A stretch of 37,692 nt of DNA from Thermomucor indicae-seudaticae. Its lineage: Eukaryota > Mucoromycota > Mucoromycetes > Mucorales > Lichtheimiaceae. Shown in pieces: positions 1 to 10,975 of the stretch. Positions within the stretch are counted from its first letter, which is position 1. Every line of letters starts with the position of its first letter. Below the pieces are notes generated by a model, which had not been told where the DNA came from, did no database searches, and was given only the letters and a program-made list of their open reading frames with translations. Location of the stretch: positions 1-37,692 of the forward strand of contig JSYX01000333.1 of the NCBI GenBank assembly GCA_000787465.1, read 5' to 3'. Position numbers and translations under genes: made by a program.

Positions 1-143
1 GATCACTAACACCACTTTGTTTTTCTCATATATCGGACAATCAAAACCGTATGCAAACTTTTTGCCCGCCAGTGTATATTCATCGCCTTTTTTCCAAGTG
101 TACTCCAAGCCTTACCAAGAAATACAAAGCTTACCGTATAAAT

Positions 144-1862
144 CTAAACCCTTGCGGGTCCCCCATTCGCAGCGGCGATTTGTTGTGTTGGTCGAGCAAA
201 GGCTTCAGGTCGCCTGTTACCGGCCCAAATGGACGTAGCAATGTAGAATATGTTTTTGGACGCGTTCGTGTCCCGGTTCCAAAGCGTACCACAGTTATTG
301 CAGACTTGTACGCCATGGTGACGGACACCGTCCTCTATAACAATATTCTTGAAATTTCTGGTTTGGCAGGTGTGACAGATCTGCAAACAGAGGGCTAATT
401 AATAACTTTGAAAGAAATGTCGAAAAGCGCCGCATTTACCTGGGAAGTAAGATATTCGTTTATCTGGACAACGATAAGTTCGCCTCGTGCTTCCCTTTGT
501 TTCAGCATTTTCCACAAGATGCCCACTATATACCACACTTGTGTCCCTTCAGCTTGGTGTTGTCCTTGCCAAACATACCGCTGCCGAAAACAATGAGTGG
601 CATTTTTCCATCGTTTTGACATACAGGCTTGGCCGGTCTCCACTGCTTCTCACGAGGAGGCTGGGTCTGAGCTTGAGGATCGTTAACCGTGGAGCGTACA
701 GCAGATACGGGCTGCGTTGGTAGTCTAGAAGCACACATTAGCTACGATCGGTATGCTCAATCCATGCTTTATCATGCTACCTTTCACCAGGCCTGACTCT
801 TCTCTTGTATCTTCTCCTTGTTTCTCAGTTTCTTTTTCTCTTTTTTCTGTTTGTATTACGATGCTTCCTTGTACAGTGGCACCCCGCCTATTGCAACGGC
901 TCGATTCCTGGAATTTTGTTGCAGTAGCCGCGGATGGCAATAAAGCGAGGAGGCAACATGGAGCTGACGGCCTTGCAGATTGCGGAAGCGATTCCTGACA
1001 TTCGTTGCAATAGGCGGGGTGCCACTGTGTTTCTTTCCCCCGTTGATCAGGATGTTCGCCATCTCTTCCCGAGCTCTTTGTTTGCCTTGATAGCCACGGA
1101 ATCTTCGCTCGGCGCCGGAGAAGTTGTAAAAGTTGAAAATTAGTATCTATATGCTGGAAGAAATAGCCGAGATGGAGGTCGAATCGCGTAGCGTTTGCTG
1201 TCTTCACAGTGGAAAACGCCGATTCGATTCGGTGGATGCCCGCCGCCGCCGCCTTCTCTGTCAATTTCTGGTTTCTTCTTACAGAGCCCGTCATGGTGTA
1301 GTATTCCTTGGTCGAACACTGGCGCAATTCATTTTCGTCTTCTCCACATCCGTAGGCCGCTTTGAATACTTTTGTTTCGTCCGGGATCGATGGCGCAGGG
1401 TCGATAGTACGCTTCCACTTCCTCTGAGGTAAATTCCTCCAATTCCAGTTCCGTTGATGATCGTCTTGGTGCCCGAGCAAAATGGAAGGACACAGCGTAC
1501 CCGTCCGTTGTGATATGGTGCGTAAAGATAGCACCATTTGGCATACTAAAAGATCGCTTCTGTTAAATTGATAACTCGAGTAGATATAGCATAGTTATGA
1601 CTTACTCAAGACAGCCATACTTGTCCATATCAAAGACCGTGGTAAAGACCGAGAGGTTTTGTTCGTAATTTCGGGTAGCCGATTGCCGTGTGAGCATCGC
1701 CGAAGAATGCGCATCCACCGATACGAAACGCCAATGGCGTGAAGGCTGGGGCGTCAAAGAGAAAAGTCGTGGCAGCGTTTTTGCGGACTTCCCGGCGGCC
1801 ACCTGCGCATGCTCGAGTTCGTAATCCTTTAAGATCGCCGTAAGAACTGGGAACACACTGCA
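144..1862 (-). pseudogene. Fanzor (eukaryotic TnpB-like RNA-guided nuclease) remnant
   Basis: Decayed Fanzor gene. In order along the minus strand: a conserved block with LFSLTPQPSRHWRF (about 1862-1606); an intron 1605-1546 (GTAAGT...TTTTAG); TTDGYAVSFHFAR and the RuvC-I block AIDPGR (1545-1370); STKEYYTMTGSVRR and NGGKKH (about 1340-1030); a charged linker; MPLIVFGSGMF and KGHKCG (about 620-527); MLKQREARGELIVVQINEY; an intron 439-381 (GTAAAT...TTTGCAG); and a C-terminal zinc ribbon (CHTC, then CNNC) running into WNRDTNASKN, the RuvC-III aspartate block. The stop is at 144-146. Frames shift near 1370, 1135 and 530, and an inverted-repeat element sits between NGGKKH and the linker, so the gene cannot encode an intact protein. 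Splice sites remain readable, which suggests fairly recent decay. A possible N-terminal exon lies near 2255-2130. Family assignment rests on motif order and is firm; activity is excluded by the breaks. Confidence 0.85.
873..1028. repeat. 156-bp element bounded by perfect 26-bp inverted repeats
   Basis: Bases 873-898 and 1003-1028 are exact reverse complements (26 of 26), separated by 104 bp. The left arm reads ACAGTGGCACCCCGCCTATT and continues for six bases. It interrupts the Fanzor remnant between the NGGKKH motif and the charged linker. The size and CAGTGG-type ends resemble a miniature Tc1/mariner-like MITE: a TA lies at the left edge (872-873), but the right edge reads TG, so the target duplication is imperfect or absent. 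Alternatively it is a foldback made by local rearrangement. Confidence 0.6.
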
Positions 1863-2824
1863 AAAATCCCAGAATTACAACAGCTTTAAACGGCATGTAA
1901 TTTACGGCGTAACTTCGCGTTATCGTACATTACAAGGGCGTTACATTAAATATCACACGCCGTTGCCGTTATTTCAAATTACAACGCTGATAATCGCATG
2001 TTAGCAAAATATTTCATACGCGTTACTGTTCCCGCAATCGCAGCAGGTGACTCAACAAGGAAAATAAAGGGTCAGTCTTTCCAACAGAGTATTCAGCTCT
2101 TTCTTCTCCGCATACCTTGTTGTTCCTCTTGGACGACTTCTTTGCCTTTTTGAACGCTAGAAGCAATAGAGGAGGTTACACCAGAATGCCGATGGAAATC
2201 AGAGGCGCCGAGAGAATGTCAATGAAATCACGGAAGTCGAAATCTGCCATGATTCACGGCGGTCAGGATGGAAAAGAAGTGCGTGAGAGAGTGGGCGGAC
2301 AAAAGGTGCCGTCACGAACAAAAAAAGAGAAACTGAATCACTTCATGTATTGCAAAAGCAACCTACGCTCTAGGCATCGCGCTGGTAAGCTTTTTTCTTG
2401 CACGGTACTCACTCAGAGTTACTCGTGCTGCTGGGGATGCTGCTTTGCGTCAACTGGAGCCATGGTATGCAGCAAATCTAAGTCAGCCAAGTACGTAAAA
2501 TCGAAGGCTACGCATATTGAAGAATGCAATTCCCTTCATTCGACGTACGTCATGATACGCCTTATTGTCTTACTTAGCGCATGGATGATTATGCTTTACC
2601 TCAGACGAATTGCAATTCTGATCAGATGATATCATACCACCAACCGATATAAGGCGCAGAGCGCAATCACTCCCACAATACCGCCAACTAAAGCATTTCA
2701 ACAACAGCATTATGCTCTGCTCGCTGTACAATGCCCACATACCACCATGGGAAGAAAATGTCAATAACAAAAGAATCTATTTTTCAACTACGAAAGCCAG
2801 ATACACATACCTCGCCTTTTTTCC
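1863..2824. other. Region upstream of the Fanzor remnant
   Basis: No intact gene seen. At 1895-2035 there are repeated GTTAC/GTAAC-type motifs (TTACGGCGTAAC, GGGCGTTACATT, ACGCGTTACTG) and inverted TGTAATTT/AAATTACA, reminiscent of subterminal repeats of a hAT-like transposon or of a degenerate intron. On the minus strand, 2255-2187 reads a short Met-initiated peptide beginning MADFDFRDFIDIL, followed by another open stretch to about 2125 that ends at GTATGC. These could be 5' exons of the Fanzor remnant, but I cannot prove it. 2255-2824 shows nothing recognisable. Confidence 0.35.
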
Positions 2825-4509
2825 ATGCACATGCTGCCGTTACTGCTTTGCATTCTGTTCATCTTGACAACATGCGCTCACGATGCTCCCAGTCATGGGA
2901 TGATTGGGCAACTGCCCCTTCAAACGGAGAAAACGACAGCAAGTAGTCCAACATTCATGTTGTAGATTCTTTGTCCTGAACTTCTTGTTCGTGTCCATTG
3001 CGTAGCCCGACTCTTTTCTTGCAACGCACGATACTGTAACAGAGCCGCGCACAAAACGCTTCCAGGGAGATACGTTGGCCTATGTAACGCCTTGGAACAA
3101 TAAAGGTTCCTTCCATTCGTTAAAAAGACTACAGAAGTACTACAAACTTACAACCGAAGCTATACTGTAGGCTATGATATCGTAAAACAGTTCAAAGGCA
3201 AATTCGACTAGTAAGTCTTAGTTTTACATCATCCATGATCAAAGGCAACATCAAACCTTTTCGATAGCGTGTCACCTGTGTGGTATTACGTTGAGCGAAG
3301 GTAAAAATAGGTCCACTAAACTTGTCTTAATCTTGACCTCTAATCTGCTTTCGTTCTTTGCTAAAGAGGTGTTGGCCAATACGAAATATTTGGTGAACAT
3401 GACGTTGACAAGTCGGTAAGTTTCCTGTTGTCACAACTACATAAACACATTCTGACTTTGAGCCCAGTGGACGGAAGAAGTTGGAGGAGACGGAATCAAG
3501 ATTGTCCCGCGTTTTCAGTTTCGCAACTGGAACATCTATGATTATCAAGCGTTCGTTAGCCAAAGCGACCGTGAAGCACCTGTAGTAGCTCAAGCCATCC
3601 TGAATCAAGTCAGGTACGTGTGGCTCTTTGTCTCTAGTAAACCCATGGCATTATAATAAGAATTGCAGGAGACATGGATTTGATGGTATCGTGTTGGAAT
3701 GTGGCTATCCTTCGTTGTTTCCACATTTCTTGGGGATCTTGGCTTATGAGCTTCATGCGGATAACAAGGAGCTCGTGGTTGTCTTGCCACCGTTGAGATC
3801 ACCGGAGCAGAATAAGTTCTTGAACAGCCAAATCTTTGCTACCCTGGCACAGATCGTAGATAGGTTCAGTCTCATGACGTATGATTATTCCAGTCATGAT
3901 CCGTAAGCGTACTTTCTCCGATAAAAGCAGACAGTCTACTTACGCGGGTCGTTCCGATTTGCAGTGCAGGTGGTCCGGCTTCGCCGGTTGATTGGATCAT
4001 TGATAATATCGAATGGCTTACAGACGCCGATAATCGACATAAACTACTCGTTGGCCTTCCGATGTATGCCATGGCTTACCCCGGACCATCAAAGCCTCCC
4101 CAGGCACTATTGCTTAAAGATGTACTAGAGCGTCTTGAGAACAGTCGAGACAAGATCGAAATCCAATGGGACCCGGAAAGCGAAGAACATTGGTTCGCGG
4201 ATTTGGACGGAACTCGTATCTGGTTACCGACTCAAAAGGTATGTGAAATGGATACGATAGATGGACGGCATAAAGAACAGACCTAATGGATAAGCAACTA
4301 GTTTATACGGCAACGGCTTCATCTAGCCGAAGATTATGGAGGTAATAAACATAATCAATCTTGCCACAAATTTCTCTTTGTACCATACTACGTCATTTCT
4401 CACTGTAACCCATATAGTTGGGCTTTCCCTGTGGGAAGTGGGCCAAGGCTTAGATCACTTTGTAAGTGCACAGGAAGCATATATACTATGTGCCAAAAGA
4501 GATCTTTAA
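2825..4509 (+). CDS. Secreted GH18 chitinase-domain protein, CHID1-like
   Basis: Predicted 362-aa glycoside hydrolase family 18 protein of the CHID1 type (carbohydrate-binding, lectin-like branch). Ten exons: 2825-2942, 3043-3105, 3171-3210, 3268-3300, 3367-3415, 3468-3613, 3669-3902, 3965-4238, 4302-4341, 4418-4509; phases agree throughout. Residues 1-17 form a signal peptide (MLPLLLCILFILTTCA). Family marks: GDTLAYVTPWNNKGYD at the start of the barrel, YVSPVWY, GEHDVD, the strand-4 motif HGFDGIVLE with the expected acidic residues, LMTYDYSSHDPAGGPASPVDW, and the C-terminal LSLWEVGQGLDHF. In animals CHID1 is a secreted/lysosomal saccharide binder with weak or no chitinase activity; whether this one hydrolyses chitin is unknown. 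It converges on the MAPKKK gene, about 140 bp away. The first splice junction is the least certain. Confidence 0.88.
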
Positions 4510-4650
4510 CACCACTTTATCAGTATGATATACTTTAGGCTAATGTTCTGGTATCGCAAAAGGAAAAAACGATGCAGACATTCAAGTAGTATTATTAAAG
4601 TTTTGTACATGAAGAAGGAATGAAGAATATGGTATTTGATGCGGCACTAA

Positions 4651-7600
4651 CTATACGGGTGAAACTGGCCTGCTAGGGTCTTGGTCAGTAGTAACACTGC
4701 GGACAAGACTTGCAGCTGTGCCAGTACTTGTCGCGCTGCTTCGTCTGTTTAGGGTGGCGGTGGCAAAATCTCGAGTGTTAATGGAAGGCGGCGACAGGGA
4801 CGAATGGCTACTTGGCTGTGAGGAGGCGGATATCTGTTGCTGTACGCTAGCAAAATAGGTCTGCGCTTCTTCTGGTGCGACCTGATGACCTGTACTGTTG
4901 TTCATGAAACCGTTGAGTGAAAGGCTATTTGGAACACTGCGAACGATAGGCTGCTCGTTGAAAGGCGCGGATACTTCCGAACGACTTGTGTCAGTGGCAT
5001 CTAGAGAATGCTCGTCGCTGTATGGCATACTAGTCTCATTGTGATAACTCTCCAAAAAGTTGGTGATCCAAGGATGCGATAATAATTCCTTTGCCGTGGG
5101 TCGTTTGGTTGGGTTTCGAGTAAAGCATTTCTTCAAGAAATCGATGCCAAGACTTGAAAGTTGTGAAGGATCTGGCAAGGGTGGATGACCAGTAACAACG
5201 TGATACATGACTGACCATTCGTTTTCAAGAGTACTCCAGGGTCGCCGGCCAGTAGCCATTTGTACAATGCAGCAGGCAAGGGACCATATATCCATGGATC
5301 CCATACGCCCCGTGTCACCTCCAGTGATTACTTCAGGTGCCTTTTCACTTCTGACTTAGTAAAGGAAAGGTGCAAAATCAATATGGTTACATACCATATA
5401 CATTGGTGTACCCGCCAGACTGTTCACATTCATGTTCATAGTCGTTCTGCCCATCGTTTTCTGATTTTTAGCAAGAATCTTGGCTGCCCCGAAATCCGAC
5501 AGTTTTGGGTGTCCTTGATGATCCAGCAGGATATCTAAAATACCCCGATCAAAAAGAAGACACTCGGTCATTCGATCAGAAAATGATATAATACAAGTTC
5601 TTGCGTACTGTCGGGTTTAATGTCACGATGCACAATGTTGTTTTCGTGAAGATAGGCAAGTCCCTTTAGTAATTGATATGCATAATGTACAATGTAGAAT
5701 TCGTCTTCGATACGGCCGCCATGTTCCAACAGGGCTCCCAAGCTTCCATTTTCGCAGTATTCCATAAAGATGAATACCTTATCCCTATGCACCTCCTACA
5801 CACCTTTAATGGTCGGATCTCTTTTTCTCTAGTCAGATACATTAGTTGACTTACCATACCGTAATATTGAACAATATTAGGATGGTTCAGCATCTCCATC
5901 ACTTTCATTTCCTCCTTGATTGCTTTATGCAGAGCCGACAGCGAGCTCGAATCCGGCACACGGATCTCCTTGACAGCCATCACACTCGAAGTGTCCAAGT
6001 TGATGGCAAGATAGACATAGCCAAATGTGCCCGAACCAATGAATCGACCTTGCTGCCACCGAAAGGAGATATTGGACGCGGACGGCGCCAGAAACATCAG
6101 AGACTGATCTTCCGGACTCTGATCGTCCAGGACTTTGCCAACAATCTTCTGCTCTTGTTCAGCCTTGTTGCGTTTCTGTTCGAGCTCCATGATCTTGCGC
6201 ATCCAGGCATCCCGAATATACGTGACTCCTGCAGCGCCCGAAGCGGCATCACTGCCCGAACCGAACCCGGTGACCGTGATGGCATCTTTGTCCTCCATCC
6301 GCTTGCTCGTCATGTACGAGTTTCGCTTGGCAGTAATCCCTCGCTTTCGCTGCCTTTCTTCTCTTAACTGCTGCTCGTGAGACCGCCACCGTGTTCCAAG
6401 TACATCAAAATGCGATATCAGCAACGCAATGCAGTGGGCCACTTTTTGCTGTAGCGTTGTAAACTCGTCCTCGCCAAGTGCCAAAATGTTGGCGCCTCGG
6501 GTCATGAGGTGTCCAAACTCCAAGGCAGCCACTGCCCATCGGAACGTTTTCCGGTCTGTTGGGATGCATTCCTCTGTAATGAAACTGATCCAATCAATCG
6601 CGAGTTGGACAAGCTTCAGATCAAGCTGAAGACGGAGTGGCATCTCCAGCATACGTGCAGTACGCATGCCAAAGTCGCTGGCAAAACTAAAGCACTCCTC
6701 AACGAGCTCCTGACACGAGAGGTTGTGCGTCTGGCTGCGGATCGTGTTTACGCTGGTCATTGTAAACTCTGCCAACTTGTAGGCGGTCATTTTGATCTTG
6801 TAGAGCTCTTTGTTGACTTTTGGGATATTAGCTCGATGTTCATGCACAACGCCGAGGCTCGAGTTGGCTGTGAGGACGAGGAACTTGGACCTCACAGAAT
6901 GGAGTCGTCGTGTATCGCCCGTTACCAGTCGAACTCGCTTTGGCTTGATGCCAAGTTGAACAAAAGGTATTGGTATTTGTACAACATCGCCAGTCCACAC
7001 AACGCTGTTCCAGGGTGATATGATCAGAACATAATCCTCATATTGTTCTGAAGGCAGAGATCCTGGTGTCCCTGGTGTGTTCGGGTTATTCTGATCTGTC
7101 AGTAATGTGGAACGCACGATAGACGATACTAGGTTCTCTCGCCCGTACAGGGAAGGAGACGCAATTATGTAAATCCGTTCCTCTTCAAACGAGCCGGTGT
7201 ACACCAGAAAATGCCCTGAATCTACCAGATCGGTTATGAACTTTTCTGTCTCTTCGTTTTCCAGATTGTACTCTGCTGCATTTTCAAACTCGCCCAGAAA
7301 GAATCTTGAGACGAAGTCAGAATACTAGTAGCAAACAATCAACACCTGGTGACCTACCTTGAAAACTGCAGCAATTTCCGCGCTCTCATGCGCATGGTAT
7401 GTAGCAACTGGGTATACTTGAATTCAATCCCTTCATCATCCCCTGACACTGCAGACAAAGTCTCCAAGTTGGATGCAAAGTCACTCATCACGTCCATCAA
7501 TAAGTGGTTTGTAAAAGCACTGGCAAGTAAACCAAGACACTGTCAGTGATTTAAAATACATAAGGATCATGGTAGACAGTCTTACCAGAATTGCTCTGCG

Positions 7601-9090
7601 CACTCCCATTCTATTGTTGCAACAGCTCGGAAGACCGTGCTTTTCAGAAACTCCCACTCTTTTTCCATCACTTCGCATTCCTTGAGCGTATTCTCCTTCT
7701 CACTCTTCAGTTTCCACGCAATCAGTTTGAAATAGAAGCGCACAGATTCCAGCAGCACAGCGTCATAGCCTTCGTTGATAAAGGTCTCCCCTTTGAGATC
7801 CCATCCCGGCGCAGGGTTTGCCAATTCTTCATACTGAAGTTTAACCCGACATGCAAGCGATAACAGACCCCGATAATCTTCAATCATTGTATCGATCGTA
7901 GTTTTTGGCGCCTCGTCAATCCTCGACTTGTATTCAAGACGCATCTTTAGAGCCTCCTCCACGAGTGCAGTTGGGAAAGACGCCAGCCGACGCAATTGCG
8001 GTATAAAGGGCGGGAGACATAGTTCAGTAAAAACGACATTATTCGATATAACAGTCTGCTTTGATTTCACCAAAAGCGAATAGAGCGCAGACAGCGTACG
8101 TTTGTCAAACGTGTCCTGCAGCGCGGACTCTTTCAAGAGTCGTTCAATAAACGATTGATCATTGAACACGGAGCCGTCAGCGGACTTGCGAGCAATCTGC
8201 AGATCGTCCGAACCCGTCCAGTCTGCCAGGATTTTGTGCTGCATCTGTAAGCTTCGTGTGATCGTACACCATGCGTTCAGCGCGTCCAGGCGCTTTTGGA
8301 ACTCGGGCGAAGCATATTCCGGATTGTGCCGGATCATGGCCGCCCTGGTGGCATAAAGCGATTCGACGCTGTCGACTGTAATCAGGACTTCCGATACCTG
8401 TTCGAGTGCCGTCTCTCGCGCGTCTTGCTGGACCTTGAAGTTGAGGACCATCTGTACCACTTGGTTCATTTCTCGCCGGGCTTCTTCCAGATATTTTGTT
8501 TCTTGCTCAATGGTCCGGCCTCGCAACAAAGACCGCAGAGAGAGCCAGATGTCCTGGATCGGCTTTTGTTGCCGGACCTCGTCTGTAACAAGTAGGCGCT
8601 TCTTCTCAGACTTGATAACTTCGCCCATCAGAACCGAATGAAGCATTTGCTGCCATTCCATACGCTCATGCATGCGCTCCGGAGACGTCAGGATCGCGTC
8701 ATTATGGGCATACAGCTGGTCGAGTGCAGCAGCGTCAATGTCTTCTTCCTCCTCTTCTTCTGTTGTTGAATTTTCGCTGTTACTATCGCTATCGCTATTA
8801 TTATCCTTGCCATATGTGTACGTCGTCGTTGTTGTTAACCAGGGCTGAACAAGACTGCTGCTACTGCTACTACCGGCAGGAAGGTAAGGTGAACCGACCG
8901 GGCCTGTTGCTGCTGCTGCTGCTGCGGGAGAATCAGCAACACTGCTACCGGCTACTAATGAGCGATTATACGAAGGCGGCACGTTTCCACCGACTTGCTG
9001 AAGTAGTTGAATGTCGTCACGCAACTCTTCTGGTTCGTGGTATTTGTCGGTTGCATCAGGGTCCCATCGTACTTTTCTTAATCCACTCAT
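4651..9090 (-). CDS. SSK2: Ssk2/Ssk22 (MEKK4)-type MAP kinase kinase kinase
   Basis: Predicted 1377-aa MAPKKK, expected to activate a Pbs2-type MAPKK in the osmotic/stress (HOG) cascade. Six exons on the minus strand: 9090-7586, 7519-7358, 7304-5855, 5795-5609, 5534-5395, 5340-4651. The start is the ATG at 9090; an open frame continues upstream but without ATG. The long N-terminal region (about 970 aa) contains an acidic Glu stretch near residue 115 and the MEKK4/Ssk2 regulatory domain. The kinase domain (about 975-1240) has GSGTFGYVYLA (P-loop), MAVKEI (Lys), HRDIKPDN (catalytic loop; an intron falls in the Asn codon), SDFGAAK (DFG), APEV and MDIWSLACCIVQMATGRRPW, typical of Ssk2/Wis4. A Ser/Thr-rich tail of about 130 aa follows. 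Length and organisation match yeast Ssk2/Wis4. Presumed cytoplasmic. Confidence 0.93.
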
Positions 9091-10975
9091 GCCTGGGAAT
9101 GAAGAGAAACGGCTGCTTTGGAAAAAGGGTGACCTGCCGGGTGCACAGACGATCTCTTTCAAGTATCACATGACTAGCGGGCCGGCGCGACAATGCGCTT
9201 TTTGGCGCCAACGGTTCCTGGACTTTTTGTTCATGCGTACCTGCATCCTCCGATCTAGAAGCATCTGTCTTGCACCTGATCTTGACCGATATAAGAAGAG
9301 TCAGTTGAAGAGTCCATACCCTCGTTCGTATCAATGTTCTATATGATTGCATGATATCTGTATGTCATCTTCTAGTGGAGCGTCCTTCTGCGTATCGCAC
9401 ATATTCCAAAAAAAACTTTATCAAGATCTGGAACCAGATATTCGGTTATGGACAAGTAAATAACATTGTAATGCGTTGTTTTGTTGGATTTTTGAGCAAG
9501 AATAAAAGCGATTTGTGTGTCCTCCAACTGTTTTATCAACAGAACCCAGATGCTTGCAGAATGCATTACTCGCTGGCAGTCTTGGCCAATGTTTACTCGT
9601 CCTGGCTGTGTAACCGACCGGGAAATTACGTTGTGTGGTACAGAATTGGCGCAATGCTTTGCAGTGTACGTAGTATAAACATGCTGGTGTTATCCGTCGC
9701 GTCATGATTGCCTCTGATAACATTGCTTGGACTCGAATAATCCGGCTTATAATTCATTTCATGCATTATTTTAAGCGGCGCGTAACCCAAATGACGTTTC
9801 TTTTCCACTCTCATCATTTTCATACTAAAGAGTCCTTATTGTCCAGTCCACTACGTGGTCGACGCTCGCAGTTCCATGCACACTCCGCAGAGAGCGCTCG
9901 CACTAGAAGAATCATAAGTAGGGCTTCCGCTGTCTGGATCATGCTATATCAATTTATGTTGTTGGCTTTAGACATGCCACTACACTACCTTGAGGTATGG
10001 GCACTCAACTTAATTCTACGCCACTTGAAATGAAAATCCAAGGTGTTATATCGACTTCTCCTGAAAATGGTTTGTCAAGGCATTTTATAACCCTCAGTGG
10101 CGCTCATTATCATGAGCGGACAAGCTGCCACGGAATCCAGATCGCGGATGGGGAAATGCACAAAGCTGCATTTAATTTTCTCGGCTCAAATAATTCAGCA
10201 AGGAACTAGAACAAGAAGACAAACAATGTCTCGGACCGGGTATGCAATAGTGTGTACAACGTCGTCAGACAATAGTGAAACGGGAATCTATAGGCGCACG
10301 GTCCTAAAGTATCGTATATCATTTACGCCTGGAGATCCCCTTGATTCCATGTCTTTGTTGATCTGCAATATATTGAGCGTCAAATGTAAAACATTTTCCT
10401 CTGGCACTCGTTAACGAATTTTATTATGTTGAGGTCAAATTACAGCATGTCGATCAATAGAAGATTAACCGCGATAGTATTCAACAAACCAACGTAATTT
10501 GCTGGTATCGCCTAGTCACGATCGTGTCACTAATTTCTGCGTAGCTGTGGAAATGATCCACTTGTCGAAAGCCTCATGGTTCGAAAGAAAAAGACAACTG
10601 CTTCAGGTTGTCGGTGATCGAAAATAAGCCAACAATGGACACGATTGATTGGCATTGTTCGAGGTATGGAAGAGCGCACAATGCGTTTGATTTGTCAAGG
10701 CTTTAATTGATGTGAAACATTGAAAGAGGATGGATCGGCCCTCATCAGGTCTGGGTCGCGGCAGAGGCTGCGTGTCACTTTGTGTCCCACTCCGATTAAG
10801 GCACACGCCCTACTTTTTCAACACGAGCCCGACTTTTCGTTCTCTCTTTTTCTGCTTGTTCATTCCCGGCCGTTCCTTTTCCGACTCTGCCTTGTACTCG
10901 TGCATCGCCCTTTTCCTATTATCTTTCCTTTTTTTTGAACTGTTCTTTTCGAACCATATTTTCAAAGCACAAAAC
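9091..10975. other. Intergenic region between divergent SSK2-like and Boi-like genes
   Basis: About 1.9 kb. Short open frames (for example 9351-9707 and 9704-10033, plus strand) have no domain, signal or splice support. The 3' part (10830-10935) is strongly CT-rich, as expected just upstream of the transcription start of the Boi-like gene. No RNA gene or mobile element recognised. Confidence 0.5.

Noticed and set aside
725..1537. 270-aa minus-strand open frame as an independent gene
   Set aside because: It mixes true Fanzor segments (STKEYYTMTGSVRR) with out-of-frame sequence and the inverted-repeat insert; it is part of the pseudogene.
2117..2629. 170-aa plus-strand open frame
   Set aside because: Low-complexity, Cys/Ser/Lys-mixed sequence with no domain; it overlaps the possible minus-strand Fanzor 5' exons and has no promoter or splice support.
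9351..9707. 118-aa plus-strand open frame in the SSK2/Boi spacer
   Set aside because: No recognisable domain, signal peptide or promoter; amino-acid makeup looks like translated AT-rich spacer.
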